Shown here: in pieces, positions 42,482-51,578 of the stretch
Layout of the letters: every line of letters begins with the position of its first letter
How positions within the stretch are numbered: the stretch's first letter is position 1
Source of the DNA: Macrococcoides animalis
Lineage (GTDB): Bacteria; Bacillota; Bacilli; Staphylococcales; Staphylococcaceae
DNA: 64,000 nt
Assembly: GCF_047425875.1 (NCBI RefSeq)
Contig: NZ_CP179727.1
Coordinates: 1,612,001-1,676,000, forward strand
Direction of reading: 5' to 3'
The notes under the pieces: generated by a model
Database searches by the model: none
The model's input: the letters and a program-made list of their open reading frames with translations, nothing else
What the model was told of the DNA's origin: nothing
Position numbers and translations under genes: made by a program

Positions 42482-43294
42482 GTGATTGAACAATATATTT
42501 TTGAATTAATTAAGAAGTTGCATCTTTCAACCAACTCAGAAGAAGAGTTGTTAAGCTATGTGAATGATAAAATCCAACGAGATAGTTGGGGAAGTTATTA
42601 CGAAACAATTAATATGCTTTTTAATACAAGTACCCAAGCTGATATGCAAAGAAATTCTGTTGCAATTCAGCTTGTTTTTTGGGCTTTTGATTTAGTTGAT
42701 GACGTTGTCGATGATGATTATATATTGAAGTGGATTTCTAAAGAACAACAAATTGTTTTATCTCATATTACAATGCTTCAAGCAATTCGTTTAATCGATC
42801 GTGAGATTCAGGATGAAGTCATGTCATTTATAGTAGAAGCTGGTTACTCAGAGTTTCAAGATATTACTTTTGATTTCAATGAGAACCCTAGGCTATCAGA
42901 AGATGACTATATAGAGATGATTACTAAGAAGTCTGGTAATTTGATGATGTTGATTGGTCTTATTATTGATAAAAATAACAAATCTTTGTTGCAGTTTATG
43001 CAATATATTGGGATTGCTGCTCAAATTAAAAATGATATAGACAGTTTATTATCAGAACAAAAAAGTGATTTTAAGAAAAAAAAGATGTATTTACCACTTA
43101 TTAAATATATATTTTTCTCTGGTGATACGAACCTTCAGAATTACTCTCGTGAAAATATTTTAAAATCTGGTTCACTAGATTACTGTAGATTGTTGTATAA
43201 TTATTACATTGAAAAAGCATACGGTATTCTCTTAGATGCTTTTCCCGATAAATCTGAAGGAATAAGGAAATTAAAAAATGAATTCAATTTTTAG
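42482..43294 (+). CDS. comQ: ComQ-like isoprenyl transferase
   Basis: 270-residue member of the polyprenyl synthase fold. The first Asp-rich motif is AFDLVDDVVDDDYI (about residues 76-89) and a second, degenerate one is IKNDIDSL (about 182-189), followed by KKKMYLPL. In ComQXPA systems this enzyme prenylates the ComX Trp and helps release the peptide. GTG start one base after the comX stop with no separate good ribosome site, so it is translated by coupling to comX. It overlaps the kinase gene by 17 bases. Confidence 0.85.
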   Translation: MIEQYIFELIKKLHLSTNSEEELLSYVNDKIQRDSWGSYYETINMLFNTSTQADMQRNSVAIQLVFWAFDLVDDVVDDDYILKWISKEQQIVLSHITMLQAIRLIDREIQDEVMSFIVEAGYSEFQDITFDFNENPRLSEDDYIEMITKKSGNLMMLIGLIIDKNNKSLLQFMQYIGIAAQIKNDIDSLLSEQKSDFKKKKMYLPLIKYIFFSGDTNLQNYSRENILKSGSLDYCRLLYNYYIEKAYGILLDAFPDKSEGIRKLKNEFNF

Positions 43295-45257
43295 ATTAAA
43301 GCGTATGTCAGTACCATTTTATTTGTTATTAATTGTTCTGACTTGCGTAATACATTTAAAATTTTTCTATGCTATTAAAGTTTCTTTACTTATGGGTAGA
43401 AATTATGATGATGTAACTATATTGACTATTTGTACGGCAGGTTTTAACTTTTTTATTAGTATTTTAGTGCTTCAAATGTTAAATAAACTTGATTCATATG
43501 TTCTTAAGCACTTTTTCATACTATGCTTATTATTAGCGAATACGATCTCTTTTTCTTATTATGATCCTTTTTTAAAAGGACTAGGAACAACGACAGAAAT
43601 ATTTTTGTTATTTTTCGTTCTAGCAATGTTGTCAAAGTTATTTAGTATTTATCCTGTTTTTTCAAGATCGAATAAATTGAATAACTTTTTAAAACTAAAT
43701 AATTATTTGATATTTTCATTATTTATAATTGCACTAATTTTGAATGTGACACTTCAAAGAAGTGAGTTTGTACTATTTTCATTCGTCATGCTTATATCGG
43801 TGTGTATTATTTTATTACTAAGCGTATTTTACGTAATATTCTCAATCATTCGTAATTCACAGGGGCAGATTCGAAGGGAATTGTATTTTATTTTAGCATC
43901 ACTATTGCTAAGTATTTTACCAATGTTCACGTTGAATTTATTTTTACATTTCTTTAATAGTAGTATTCCGTACTATTATTTATTACCGACGTTAATCATC
44001 TTTCCTTTGTATTTACTGTATTCGTTCTGTAAATTTAAGATTATTATTTCAAAATCTTATATGGCTATTATTTTATCGCTATTTCAAATTTGGAATGTCT
44101 TGATGTTATGCTCTGTTGTTGTGTTCTATGTATTTTTCTTAGCGCACCCTGATTTAATCAAAATAATTATTATACACAGTTTAATATTGGCTTTAAGTGT
44201 GTCACTTTATTATTTCAAAGATCAATATCAGAATAAACATCGCTCAACAAACGTTACGAGCAATATTAATGAGAATATTTACGATACCTTGATTCAAAAT
44301 AATATTAAGTTATCGAATTATTACTTGTTTATAGAATCACAAGATCAATCTGAGCAATATAGATTCCCAACAGGGACATTTAATTATGATGATATTATTT
44401 CTAAGTCTCACATGATTTATGAGCGTTCGGCAATTGCGATAAACCAGTTACATGATATTACTGTTTATGTGCATCGTACTGCAGTAAATAATGCGTTTAT
44501 TGCATTACATACTTCTGAAATAGATCAATTTAAATATCACGAATTTGTTAGCATGTTAGAGCAGTTCGATTTCTTTATGAAGAATTATTCAACGAAGTTA
44601 ATGGATGAAGATTACAAGAACCGTATTTATTTATCACATGCGTCACTAGAGGAAGAGCGTGAACGCTTATCGATATTCTTACATGATGATATTTTACAAA
44701 ACATCATTCTTGCTTTAAATGAGACGAAGACGCTAGATAAAGAGGGTAGTCGTGAGCATGTGGAAGAAATTTTAGATGAGTCGATTTATGCGATTCGTGA
44801 GGTGTGTGAAGATTTATTCCCTGCGGATTTAGATGATTTTGGATTAAATGAGAGTTTGAACGGATTAATTCGTCGTCATTTGTATGAATCGATGATTGAT
44901 ATTCAACTAGATTATCAAGAAAGTAACATATTGATAGATAAGTTAGTAAAGATAAGTAGTTACCGTATGATTAAAGAATTGATTAACAATGCAATTAAAC
45001 ATGCGGATGCTAAACATATCAATATTGAGGTAACAGAGTCTGCCGAGGCATTATCTTTCAAAGTTACCGATGATGGTGTGGGTATTGAATACCATAACGT
45101 TTCTGATATTTTAGTACGTGGTTCAAATAATGGACTGAAGTATTTAATCAATCAAGTGAGTCTGTTTGATGGGGAGATTGTTTTCTCCGTGTTAGACGAG
45201 AGTACACATAAAAAAGGATTGGTAGTTAGTATAACATTGCCGATTGAACAGAGGTGA
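43278..45257 (+). CDS. comP: ComP-like membrane sensor histidine kinase
   Basis: 659 residues. The N-terminal half (about 1-320) has 8-10 hydrophobic segments with no extracellular domain, as in pheromone-sensing ComP. The kinase part is of the HisKA_3 class: LHDDILQNI with phospho-acceptor His469, then ATPase motifs NNAIKHADAKH (N box), DDGVGIE (G1) and NGLKYL (G2). It would bind the modified ComX peptide and pass phosphate to the next gene product. It is shorter than Bacillus ComP because the membrane part is smaller. Confidence 0.85.
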   Translation: MNSIFRLKRMSVPFYLLLIVLTCVIHLKFFYAIKVSLLMGRNYDDVTILTICTAGFNFFISILVLQMLNKLDSYVLKHFFILCLLLANTISFSYYDPFLKGLGTTTEIFLLFFVLAMLSKLFSIYPVFSRSNKLNNFLKLNNYLIFSLFIIALILNVTLQRSEFVLFSFVMLISVCIILLLSVFYVIFSIIRNSQGQIRRELYFILASLLLSILPMFTLNLFLHFFNSSIPYYYLLPTLIIFPLYLLYSFCKFKIIISKSYMAIILSLFQIWNVLMLCSVVVFYVFFLAHPDLIKIIIIHSLILALSVSLYYFKDQYQNKHRSTNVTSNINENIYDTLIQNNIKLSNYYLFIESQDQSEQYRFPTGTFNYDDIISKSHMIYERSAIAINQLHDITVYVHRTAVNNAFIALHTSEIDQFKYHEFVSMLEQFDFFMKNYSTKLMDEDYKNRIYLSHASLEEERERLSIFLHDDILQNIILALNETKTLDKEGSREHVEEILDESIYAIREVCEDLFPADLDDFGLNESLNGLIRRHLYESMIDIQLDYQESNILIDKLVKISSYRMIKELINNAIKHADAKHINIEVTESAEALSFKVTDDGVGIEYHNVSDILVRGSNNGLKYLINQVSLFDGEIVFSVLDESTHKKGLVVSITLPIEQR

Positions 45258-45261
45258 TTCC

Positions 45262-45873
45262 ATGGTAAAGATTATTATTTTAGATGATCATGAATTATTT
45301 GGTCATGGTGTGGCTAAGATTATTGAGTCAGAAGATGATTTAACAGTTGCAAAAGTATTTACTGATCCTAACCTTTTATCTCATTATATTAAGACGTTGA
45401 AACCAGATGTTGTATTGTGCGATATCAAGATAAAAGATGTGAATGGTTTGAACATTGTAAAGACGTTTTCTTCTAAGTATCCGAAAGTAAAGTTTATAAT
45501 GCTGAGTGGATATAACTTAGAAGAATATAAGATTAAAGCTTATGAAAATGGTGCAGTTGGTTTTATTTTGAAAGATGAATCAACGGATAAACTGGTTGAC
45601 GGGATCCGTGCTGTATATTATTTTAATCAAAATTTAAAGCATGAAACAGCATTAGCAAAGCCTTTATTGAGTAATAAAGAAAAAGAAATCTTACGTATGG
45701 TTGCAAAAGATATGAAGAATCAAGACATTAGTGAGGCATTATTTATTAGTAAACGCACGGTCGAATATCATATTACAAAGTTGATTCGTAAACTCGGTGT
45801 TGAATCAAGGCTGGGTGCTGTTATTAAAGGTATTCAGCTTGGGATAATTGAGGAAAGTGAAACAAATTTATAG
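45262..45873 (+). CDS. comA: ComA-like response regulator (NarL/LuxR family)
   Basis: 203 residues: receiver domain with DD (8-9), phospho-acceptor Asp54 (VVLCDIKI), conserved Ser/Lys positions (MLSGY, LKDE), and a LuxR-type helix-turn-helix (LSNKEKEILRMVA, ISKRTVEYHITKLIRKLG) from about 135. ATG 45262 has GAGGTG upstream and lies four bases after the kinase stop. It is the output of the quorum-sensing operon. I found no TTGCGG-N4-CCGCAA ComA box of the Bacillus type upstream of comX. Confidence 0.88.
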   Translation: MVKIIILDDHELFGHGVAKIIESEDDLTVAKVFTDPNLLSHYIKTLKPDVVLCDIKIKDVNGLNIVKTFSSKYPKVKFIMLSGYNLEEYKIKAYENGAVGFILKDESTDKLVDGIRAVYYFNQNLKHETALAKPLLSNKEKEILRMVAKDMKNQDISEALFISKRTVEYHITKLIRKLGVESRLGAVIKGIQLGIIEESETNL

Positions 45874-45885
45874 ATATAAGGATAG

Positions 45886-45912
45886 AGCGTAGACATTTGT
45901 CTACGCTTTTTA
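45886..45912. terminator. Bidirectional terminator after the comXQPA operon
   Basis: AGCGTAGACA-TT-TGTCTACGCT with a T5 tail. Confidence 0.9.
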
Positions 45913-46311
45913 TTGTATGTAAATATTGATAATATCCATAAATGATATAAAGAATGTTTGCCCGTTGCTAGTCACTGTGCCGATGATAATTGCTGCCCAT
46001 TGGTCAATTTTTTCAATGGTCATCCCAATAGAGTGAATATATCCATTTGAATAATACTCGATAGTTACATCTTGTTGTTTAGCGAGCGCGATGTGGAGTG
46101 TTTCATTAATCTCTTGCATACGATCTTCGGATAATTCGGGACGTTCTACTTTATTCTGATTCTCAATTTGACGTTTAACATCAGCGAATTGTTGTGGCAT
46201 CGTCGCGAATGGTGCCCATTTAATCATGCCACGTCCTTTCGGAATATTGCGATTGAGTTTATGTTGTTCTACATTTCGATAATTGGTTTCGCCATAAATA
46301 GGGTGAATCAT
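45910..46311 (-). CDS. YolD-like family protein
   Basis: 133 residues. The YolD signature is clear: RGMIKWAPFATMPQQ (about residues 27-41), followed by a two-helix and beta-strand region (VTIEYYSNGYIHSIGMTIEKID). YolD-like proteins often sit beside UvrX/DinB-type polymerases in Firmicutes, but no polymerase is adjacent here. Start ATG 46311 with AAGGATGTGAGG upstream. Function unknown. Confidence 0.85.
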   Translation of the reverse strand: MIHPIYGETNYRNVEQHKLNRNIPKGRGMIKWAPFATMPQQFADVKRQIENQNKVERPELSEDRMQEINETLHIALAKQQDVTIEYYSNGYIHSIGMTIEKIDQWAAIIIGTVTSNGQTFFISFMDIINIYIQ

Positions 46312-46374
46312 AGCCTCACATCCTTATTCTTTTCTTTTATTATACGAACATACGTTCTATTTTTCAATAAAAAT

Positions 46375-46398
46375 AAGCAGTGGAATTTTCCACTGCTT
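46375..46398 (-). terminator. Terminator of the MFS gene
   Basis: AAGCAGTGGAA / TTCCACTGCTT stem overlapping the gene end; on the minus strand it is followed by TATTTTTATTG. Confidence 0.75.
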
Positions 46399-47638
46399 AA
46401 TTGTTAGTCTTAAATTGATGTTTACCAGGAAGATTCAGGGCAGTTACCACGAGTATTACACCGATGACACCAAGTAATGCGACATAAACACTCATCATGA
46501 CACTATTTAGCACAACGCCGATAATTAATCCGGAACTGGCAACGAGGCCAGCGCCACTGTAACCAAGTGAACTGAAAGCAATATAGCTCGCACGTGCATC
46601 TTCAGGCATAAGCTTCGCCATATATACTGAATAAATAGGACTTTGAATCAATTCTCCAATGGTCGCAAATAAAATACAAAGCATGAGAATCCACCACGTT
46701 GAGAGCGTATGCGTCATTGCATAACCGAAAGTATACATTAATCCACCAATGACAAGCATTGTACGTTGGTTAAAGGGTTCAACAAGTTTATTGACTAAGA
46801 ATGTAATGGTTACAACAAGTATCGTATTTTCGATTAACATTAAACTCATCATACGGACGCCATCAATATGTATGCCGAATAAATCAATGGGTTTAAACAC
46901 TTCATGCAACCTAACGCCAATATAGTTCGTCAGTGCAAATTCAGCCGAGAAAATAAAAACGGCAGCCGCAGTAAAAAGAACAAAACGTGTATCTTTAAAC
47001 GCCACTTTATATTTACCAAATAAATCTCGAATCCAGTGTGTATTAACGATTATCTTTTCTTTTTGAGTCGTTGGATCTTTTAAGAAACGATAGAAAATAA
47101 TCGTATTTATCACCATTATCGCTATGATGAACAAAAAGAGTAAAAAGCGATGGTCTTTATAGAACAAGCCACCGATTGCGGTACCAACAGCAGTTGCTAA
47201 GTTATTCGACCAGTAGGTTGTAACATAAACAGACTTTCTACTTTCTTCATCCGTAGAATCGATAATCAATGCTTCAAGAGCCGGAAATATCATCGCGCTT
47301 GGAATTGCCAAACACATGAAAATAATTGCGACAATCCACGCCATATTAATATTAGGATGAATGAATATCGCCATAATGGTAAATAAGACTGCAAATATAG
47401 ATTGTCCCCAAATCAGTTGACCTTTTCGACTGAAACGGTCTGCAAAATAACCACCGACCAGATTACATAATAAGCCGAAAATAACGTTGAAAGACATGAG
47501 TAAACCAGATGTTACTTTTCCAAGTTCATCTGCAATATATAAAACCATAAAAGGCATCACACTCATAGAAGCAGCATGGTCAAAAAAACCACAAATAATA
47601 CGCAATTTAACGTTAGCAGGGAAGTCTTTATATTTCAT
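46397..47638 (-). CDS. MFS transporter (drug-efflux type)
   Basis: 413-residue major facilitator with 12 predicted segments. The loop 2-3 motif A is GGYFADRFSRKGQLIWGQ (about residues 60-77), and the half repeat is split by the central loop around KDPTTQKEKI. Such carriers, close to YttB/MdtH-like proteins, export drugs or metabolites by proton antiport; the substrate is not predictable. ATG 47638 follows GAGGTATCACC. Terminated before the YolD-like gene. Confidence 0.85.
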   Translation of the reverse strand: MKYKDFPANVKLRIICGFFDHAASMSVMPFMVLYIADELGKVTSGLLMSFNVIFGLLCNLVGGYFADRFSRKGQLIWGQSIFAVLFTIMAIFIHPNINMAWIVAIIFMCLAIPSAMIFPALEALIIDSTDEESRKSVYVTTYWSNNLATAVGTAIGGLFYKDHRFLLFLFIIAIMVINTIIFYRFLKDPTTQKEKIIVNTHWIRDLFGKYKVAFKDTRFVLFTAAAVFIFSAEFALTNYIGVRLHEVFKPIDLFGIHIDGVRMMSLMLIENTILVVTITFLVNKLVEPFNQRTMLVIGGLMYTFGYAMTHTLSTWWILMLCILFATIGELIQSPIYSVYMAKLMPEDARASYIAFSSLGYSGAGLVASSGLIIGVVLNSVMMSVYVALLGVIGVILVVTALNLPGKHQFKTNN

Positions 47639-47705
47639 AGGTGATACCTCAAATTTTCTCTTTTTAATTTATTATATTTCATAATAATCAGAAAATATAG
47701 ATAAA

Positions 47706-47740
47706 AAAATAAGTTAAGACAAAAGTCCTAACTTATTTTG
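47706..47740 (-). terminator. Terminator of the polyamine operon
   Basis: On the minus strand AAATAAGTTAGGAC / GTCTTAACTTATTT with one mismatch, then a T7 run; it overlaps the speB stop. Confidence 0.85.
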
Positions 47741-48581
47741 TAATCGCAAGCATGAGTTCACGCGCAACTTTCGCTGCAACTGCATTAGAAACACCACTAT
47801 GGTCGTATGGTGGTGACAACTCTACAATATCAGCTGCAACAACATTCAGTTGTTCAAATACTTTGAATGCAGGTTCAAGTTCTTTATATGTTAAACCACC
47901 TGGTTCAGGTGTGCCTGTTCCTGGGAAGATAGAAGGATCTAAACAATCTAAATCGATTGTTACATAAACGGGTGTACCCCCAAGAATGTTTGGTAAGTCA
48001 TTCAAAGTATCAATGGAGAATTTTTCGAGAGTTGTATGTGTGTTACTCCAGTCAAATTCTTCTTTCGTTCCAGAACGAATACCAAATTGAAAGATACGAT
48101 TGTCTCCTACAATATCATGAATTCTGCGAACAACTGTCGCGTGAGATAATGATTCTCCCATGTAGTCGTCACGTAAATCTGTGTGTGCATCGAGTTGTAC
48201 AAGTACAACATCAGGATATTTTTCGTGCACAGCACGGAAAGGGCCAAGCGTTACTAAATGCTCTCCACCAAGCATAAACGGTAGTTTGTTTGCATTTATG
48301 ATAACGCGCGCTGTATCTTCTAATTCTTCTAACACTTTTACTTTATTACCAATGGTAATATCAACATCACCTGTATCGATAATATTTACGTCTTCTAAAT
48401 CTTTATCAAGGTAAGGACTATACGTCTCTAAACCGTAAGATTCAGAGCGAATTGCATCTGCTGCGAAACGTGTACCTGGTCTATTAGAAACTGTACCATC
48501 AAAAGGAGCACCATAAATGACAGTTGTTGCGTCTTCAAATGAAGCGTCACAGCTCATGTAAACATATTTATTCGGCTTCAT
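47733..48581 (-). CDS. speB: Agmatinase SpeB
   Basis: 282-residue ureohydrolase that converts agmatine to putrescine and urea. The two-Mn ligands are in GGEHLVT (about 106-112), DAHTDLR (about 130-136) and DLDCLDP (about 207-213); the N-terminal GAPFDGTVSNRPGTR is typical of agmatinases. Last gene of the operon speA-speD-speE-speB; its start overlaps speE by 14 bases, with AAGGAGATG as ribosome site. Confidence 0.93.
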   Translation of the reverse strand: MKPNKYVYMSCDASFEDATTVIYGAPFDGTVSNRPGTRFAADAIRSESYGLETYSPYLDKDLEDVNIIDTGDVDITIGNKVKVLEELEDTARVIINANKLPFMLGGEHLVTLGPFRAVHEKYPDVVLVQLDAHTDLRDDYMGESLSHATVVRRIHDIVGDNRIFQFGIRSGTKEEFDWSNTHTTLEKFSIDTLNDLPNILGGTPVYVTIDLDCLDPSIFPGTGTPEPGGLTYKELEPAFKVFEQLNVVAADIVELSPPYDHSGVSNAVAAKVARELMLAITK

Positions 48582-49428
48582 CAGCTAACATCTCCTTAAC
48601 GAAAGTAGGTAACATAAATGCACCAGTGTGGATGTCAGTATTATAGTATTTTGTTTTGATACCAAGGGCATTCCAAGCATCTAAATCAGCATCTTTTAAA
48701 GGATCAAATGATTTAGAGGCGAAGCCAAATAACCAGTGTCCTGATGGATATGTTGGCATATGGAATTGATAAACACGTGTAATTGGAAATAATCCTTTGA
48801 TTTTAGAGTGTGCACGTTTCATTTCATGAGCATAATTTGTGTAATATGGTGACTCATGTTGGTTAATCAAAATTCCATCATCTGTTAATACACGGAAACA
48901 GTTATTGTAGAAATCGTGTGAGAATAAACCTTCACCCGGACCGATAGGGTCAGTTGAATCTACTAAGATTAAGTCGTAGTAGCCAGCTTCTTTATTTTTT
49001 ACGTAAGCTAATCCGTCTTCGAATAATAATGTCACACGAGGATCTTCTAATTTAGAAGCTGTGATTGGTAAGTATTCTTGAGATAAACGCACAACACGTT
49101 CGTCAATTTCAACCATATCAATTTGTTCGATAGAAGTATAACGTGTTAATTCACGGACAGTCCCACCATCACCGCCACCAATAACAAGGACTTTTTTAAT
49201 TTTGGGGTTTGTAGCCATTGCCACATGTGTAATCATATCGTGATAAACGAATTCGTCTTTCTCGTTGACCATCATTAAACCATCTAATGTGAAAAATGTA
49301 CCGAATTCCTCTGATTTAAAGAAATCAGTTTGTTGGAACGGTGTTGTTTCAGTTAAGATATGTTCAGTTGTCTTAATAGAAAACTTGACGTTATCCGTGT
49401 GATTCTCTGTATACCATAAATCTAACAT
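48568..49428 (-). CDS. speE: Spermidine synthase SpeE
   Basis: 286-residue aminopropyltransferase. It begins LWYTENHTDNVKFSIK, and contains VLVIGGGDGGTVREL (SAM-type Rossmann loop, about 82-96), the catalytic DSTDPIGPGEGLF and the YQFHMPTYPSGHWLFGFASK end. It uses decarboxylated AdoMet from SpeD and putrescine from SpeB. ATG 49428 with AGGAGG, 12 bases after speD. Confidence 0.95.
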   Translation of the reverse strand: MLDLWYTENHTDNVKFSIKTTEHILTETTPFQQTDFFKSEEFGTFFTLDGLMMVNEKDEFVYHDMITHVAMATNPKIKKVLVIGGGDGGTVRELTRYTSIEQIDMVEIDERVVRLSQEYLPITASKLEDPRVTLLFEDGLAYVKNKEAGYYDLILVDSTDPIGPGEGLFSHDFYNNCFRVLTDDGILINQHESPYYTNYAHEMKRAHSKIKGLFPITRVYQFHMPTYPSGHWLFGFASKSFDPLKDADLDAWNALGIKTKYYNTDIHTGAFMLPTFVKEMLADEAE

Positions 49429-49440
49429 GTATATTTCCTC

Positions 49441-49857
49441 CTATGCTTCTATTGGTTTGAATGATTCTACGACAATTTTACCATTTGAATATTTTTCGAT
49501 TTTGTCTGCCATACCGCGTCCCATTTCGAATGAATCAGATAACTCAGCTTTTAAAGCAGTTTGTAAGAAATCTTCAGCTTTCCAAGGATCAACTGAATCA
49601 CCACAAGTGAATACGTCTACTGAAGCGTACCCGTATTCTGGCCAAGTATGGATGGCTAAATGTGATTCTGAGATGATAACAGCACCACTTACACCATATG
49701 GATTGAATGTGTGGAAACAGCTTTCTACGATAGTTGCACCAGATACAACTGCTGCTTCGTTCATGATGCGTTCAATTGAATCATGGTCTTTTAATATATC
49801 CTGGTCACAATTATAATACTCGATTAATACGTGTCTACCTAATGTAGTTAATTTCAT
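49441..49857 (-). CDS. speD: S-adenosylmethionine decarboxylase proenzyme SpeD/SpeH
   Basis: 138-residue class 1b proenzyme. Self-cleavage before Ser65 in SESHLAIHTWPEYG creates the pyruvoyl cofactor; the conserved Cys and His residues follow in VDVFTCGD. The product donates the aminopropyl group to spermidine. The ATG overlaps the speA stop by one base (TAATG). Confidence 0.95.
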   Translation of the reverse strand: MKLTTLGRHVLIEYYNCDQDILKDHDSIERIMNEAAVVSGATIVESCFHTFNPYGVSGAVIISESHLAIHTWPEYGYASVDVFTCGDSVDPWKAEDFLQTALKAELSDSFEMGRGMADKIEKYSNGKIVVESFKPIEA

Positions 49858-51368
49858 TAATAAATTTCTCCTTTATGATCAATAATAAATACTTCATTTT
49901 TGTTTTCTGCACCAATTTTAATGATGGGTTGATTATTAATAAACGACCAATAATCAATGGTCTTTTGGGTAATACGTTCCCCAGCCATTAGTATTGGAAT
50001 ACCGGGAGGATAAATCATTAAGCTTTCAGCACAAATCTCATTAAGTGCTTCGTTTAAAGGAACACTTTTCTTTTCAGCGTAGAATACATCGCGTAATCCC
50101 ATCATCTGCTCAGGAATATCCATCTGCTTTAAGATGGGGGGTATGACTTGTTGCTTCGGATTGAAGTGATTACGACTAATATCTACAAGTGCGTTAAACA
50201 GTTTGTTGAGTCCATCCTCATTATCCATAAATGAAACAATTCCCATAATAATATTAGGTTCTGCAAGTTCCATCTGAATATCGTACTGATCGCGCAGAAG
50301 ATGATACACTTCAAAGCCAGATAAATCTAAAGCGTGATCGATGTATATCGTAAGCTTTGTTACATCAAGTTGTTGATGATAGTTCTTGTAGAAGGCATCA
50401 GAATCAATCATATGAAATCCAGGTACTTGATTGATCCTTTGTTTAAAGTTGCGCACAAGTTTAAGGTTATGTTCAATGCGTGATTGACCATTTAAGGCAA
50501 GATGTTGTCTTGCAATATCAAGTGACGACATCAATAGATATGATGCTGACGTTGAGGTAAGCATATTCACAACACTTTTAACTTTGTGTAGATTAACACG
50601 TGTACCACGTACAAGTAATACACTCGTTTGTGTAAATGAGCCACCTGTTTTGTGAAGGGATGTTGCTGCCATATCAGCACCAGCTTCCATGGATGACATA
50701 GGCAAATTGCTCGAAAATCTAAAGTGAGCACCATGTGCTTCATCAATAAGGACAGGTATATTGTGCTGATGTGCAAGCTCCGTAATAACCTTTAACTCAC
50801 TGACAGCACCGAAATACGTGGGATTCATCAGGAGAATTGCACGCGCATCTGGATGTTTTTGGATAGCTTCTTCAACACTTTTGACACTCACGTTATGTGC
50901 AATGCCAAATGTTGTATCAAACTCCGGAATCAAATATATTGGCGTAACGTCTGCTAAAGCCATTGCATTAAGTACTGACTTGTGAACGTTACGAGGTAAG
51001 ATAAGTTTATCTTTAGGCTTACAGGTAGAAAGAATCATCGCCTGTATCCCTGACGTCGTACCATTGAGTAAGAAGTGTGCATCATCTGCTAAAAATAAAT
51101 CAGCCATTAACTGTTGTGCGTCTAAAATGACCCCTGTTGGATGGTCAAAGTTATCGAGACGTGGCATCGAGTTAATATCATGACGTAAAGTACGATTGCC
51201 GTAATAGTTAAGGCGATAATCCTTATCTAATCCACGTTTATGACCAGGAACGTCAAAGCTAGTTACTTGCTCATGCTCATATACTTTTAAAGCAGAGAAT
51301 AATGGTGTTTTGGTTTGTTGTGTTATATCAATAGGAGAAAATTGTTTTTTTAGATGAGTGTTTAACAT
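49857..51368 (-). CDS. speA: Arginine decarboxylase SpeA (short fold-type I Orn/Lys/Arg decarboxylase)
   Basis: 503-residue PLP enzyme of the short Gram-positive type. The PLP-binding Lys240 is in TSLHKTGGS; the domain also has FLLNGTTSGIQAM and DEAHGAHFRF (PLP ring-binding Asp). With an agmatinase in the same operon, arginine is the likely substrate rather than lysine or ornithine. It lacks the N-terminal wing domain of enterobacterial inducible decarboxylases. ATG 51368 follows AAAGGAG; first gene of the operon. Confidence 0.9.
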   Translation of the reverse strand: MLNTHLKKQFSPIDITQQTKTPLFSALKVYEHEQVTSFDVPGHKRGLDKDYRLNYYGNRTLRHDINSMPRLDNFDHPTGVILDAQQLMADLFLADDAHFLLNGTTSGIQAMILSTCKPKDKLILPRNVHKSVLNAMALADVTPIYLIPEFDTTFGIAHNVSVKSVEEAIQKHPDARAILLMNPTYFGAVSELKVITELAHQHNIPVLIDEAHGAHFRFSSNLPMSSMEAGADMAATSLHKTGGSFTQTSVLLVRGTRVNLHKVKSVVNMLTSTSASYLLMSSLDIARQHLALNGQSRIEHNLKLVRNFKQRINQVPGFHMIDSDAFYKNYHQQLDVTKLTIYIDHALDLSGFEVYHLLRDQYDIQMELAEPNIIMGIVSFMDNEDGLNKLFNALVDISRNHFNPKQQVIPPILKQMDIPEQMMGLRDVFYAEKKSVPLNEALNEICAESLMIYPPGIPILMAGERITQKTIDYWSFINNQPIIKIGAENKNEVFIIDHKGEIY

Positions 51369-51578
51369 AATACACTCCTTTATCGACTTATTTTATGGTA
51401 AATATTAGTTTTACTTAACTTATTGTATGGTATTACTGTTCTTTTATTAATACCAAACAAATTGTAATGTATTACTAAACTATTAGCAATATAAATTTTA
51501 AAAATTTTCAATATTATTTTCAACTTTTCGCATTGTTGAATTGAATTTGTTAGAATGAAAGAAATAGGAGGCGATAAA

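Noticed and set aside
42298..45873. agr-type autoinducing peptide locus
   Set aside because: There is no AgrB-like peptidase, the regulator is NarL/LuxR type rather than LytTR, and a prenyl transferase is present.
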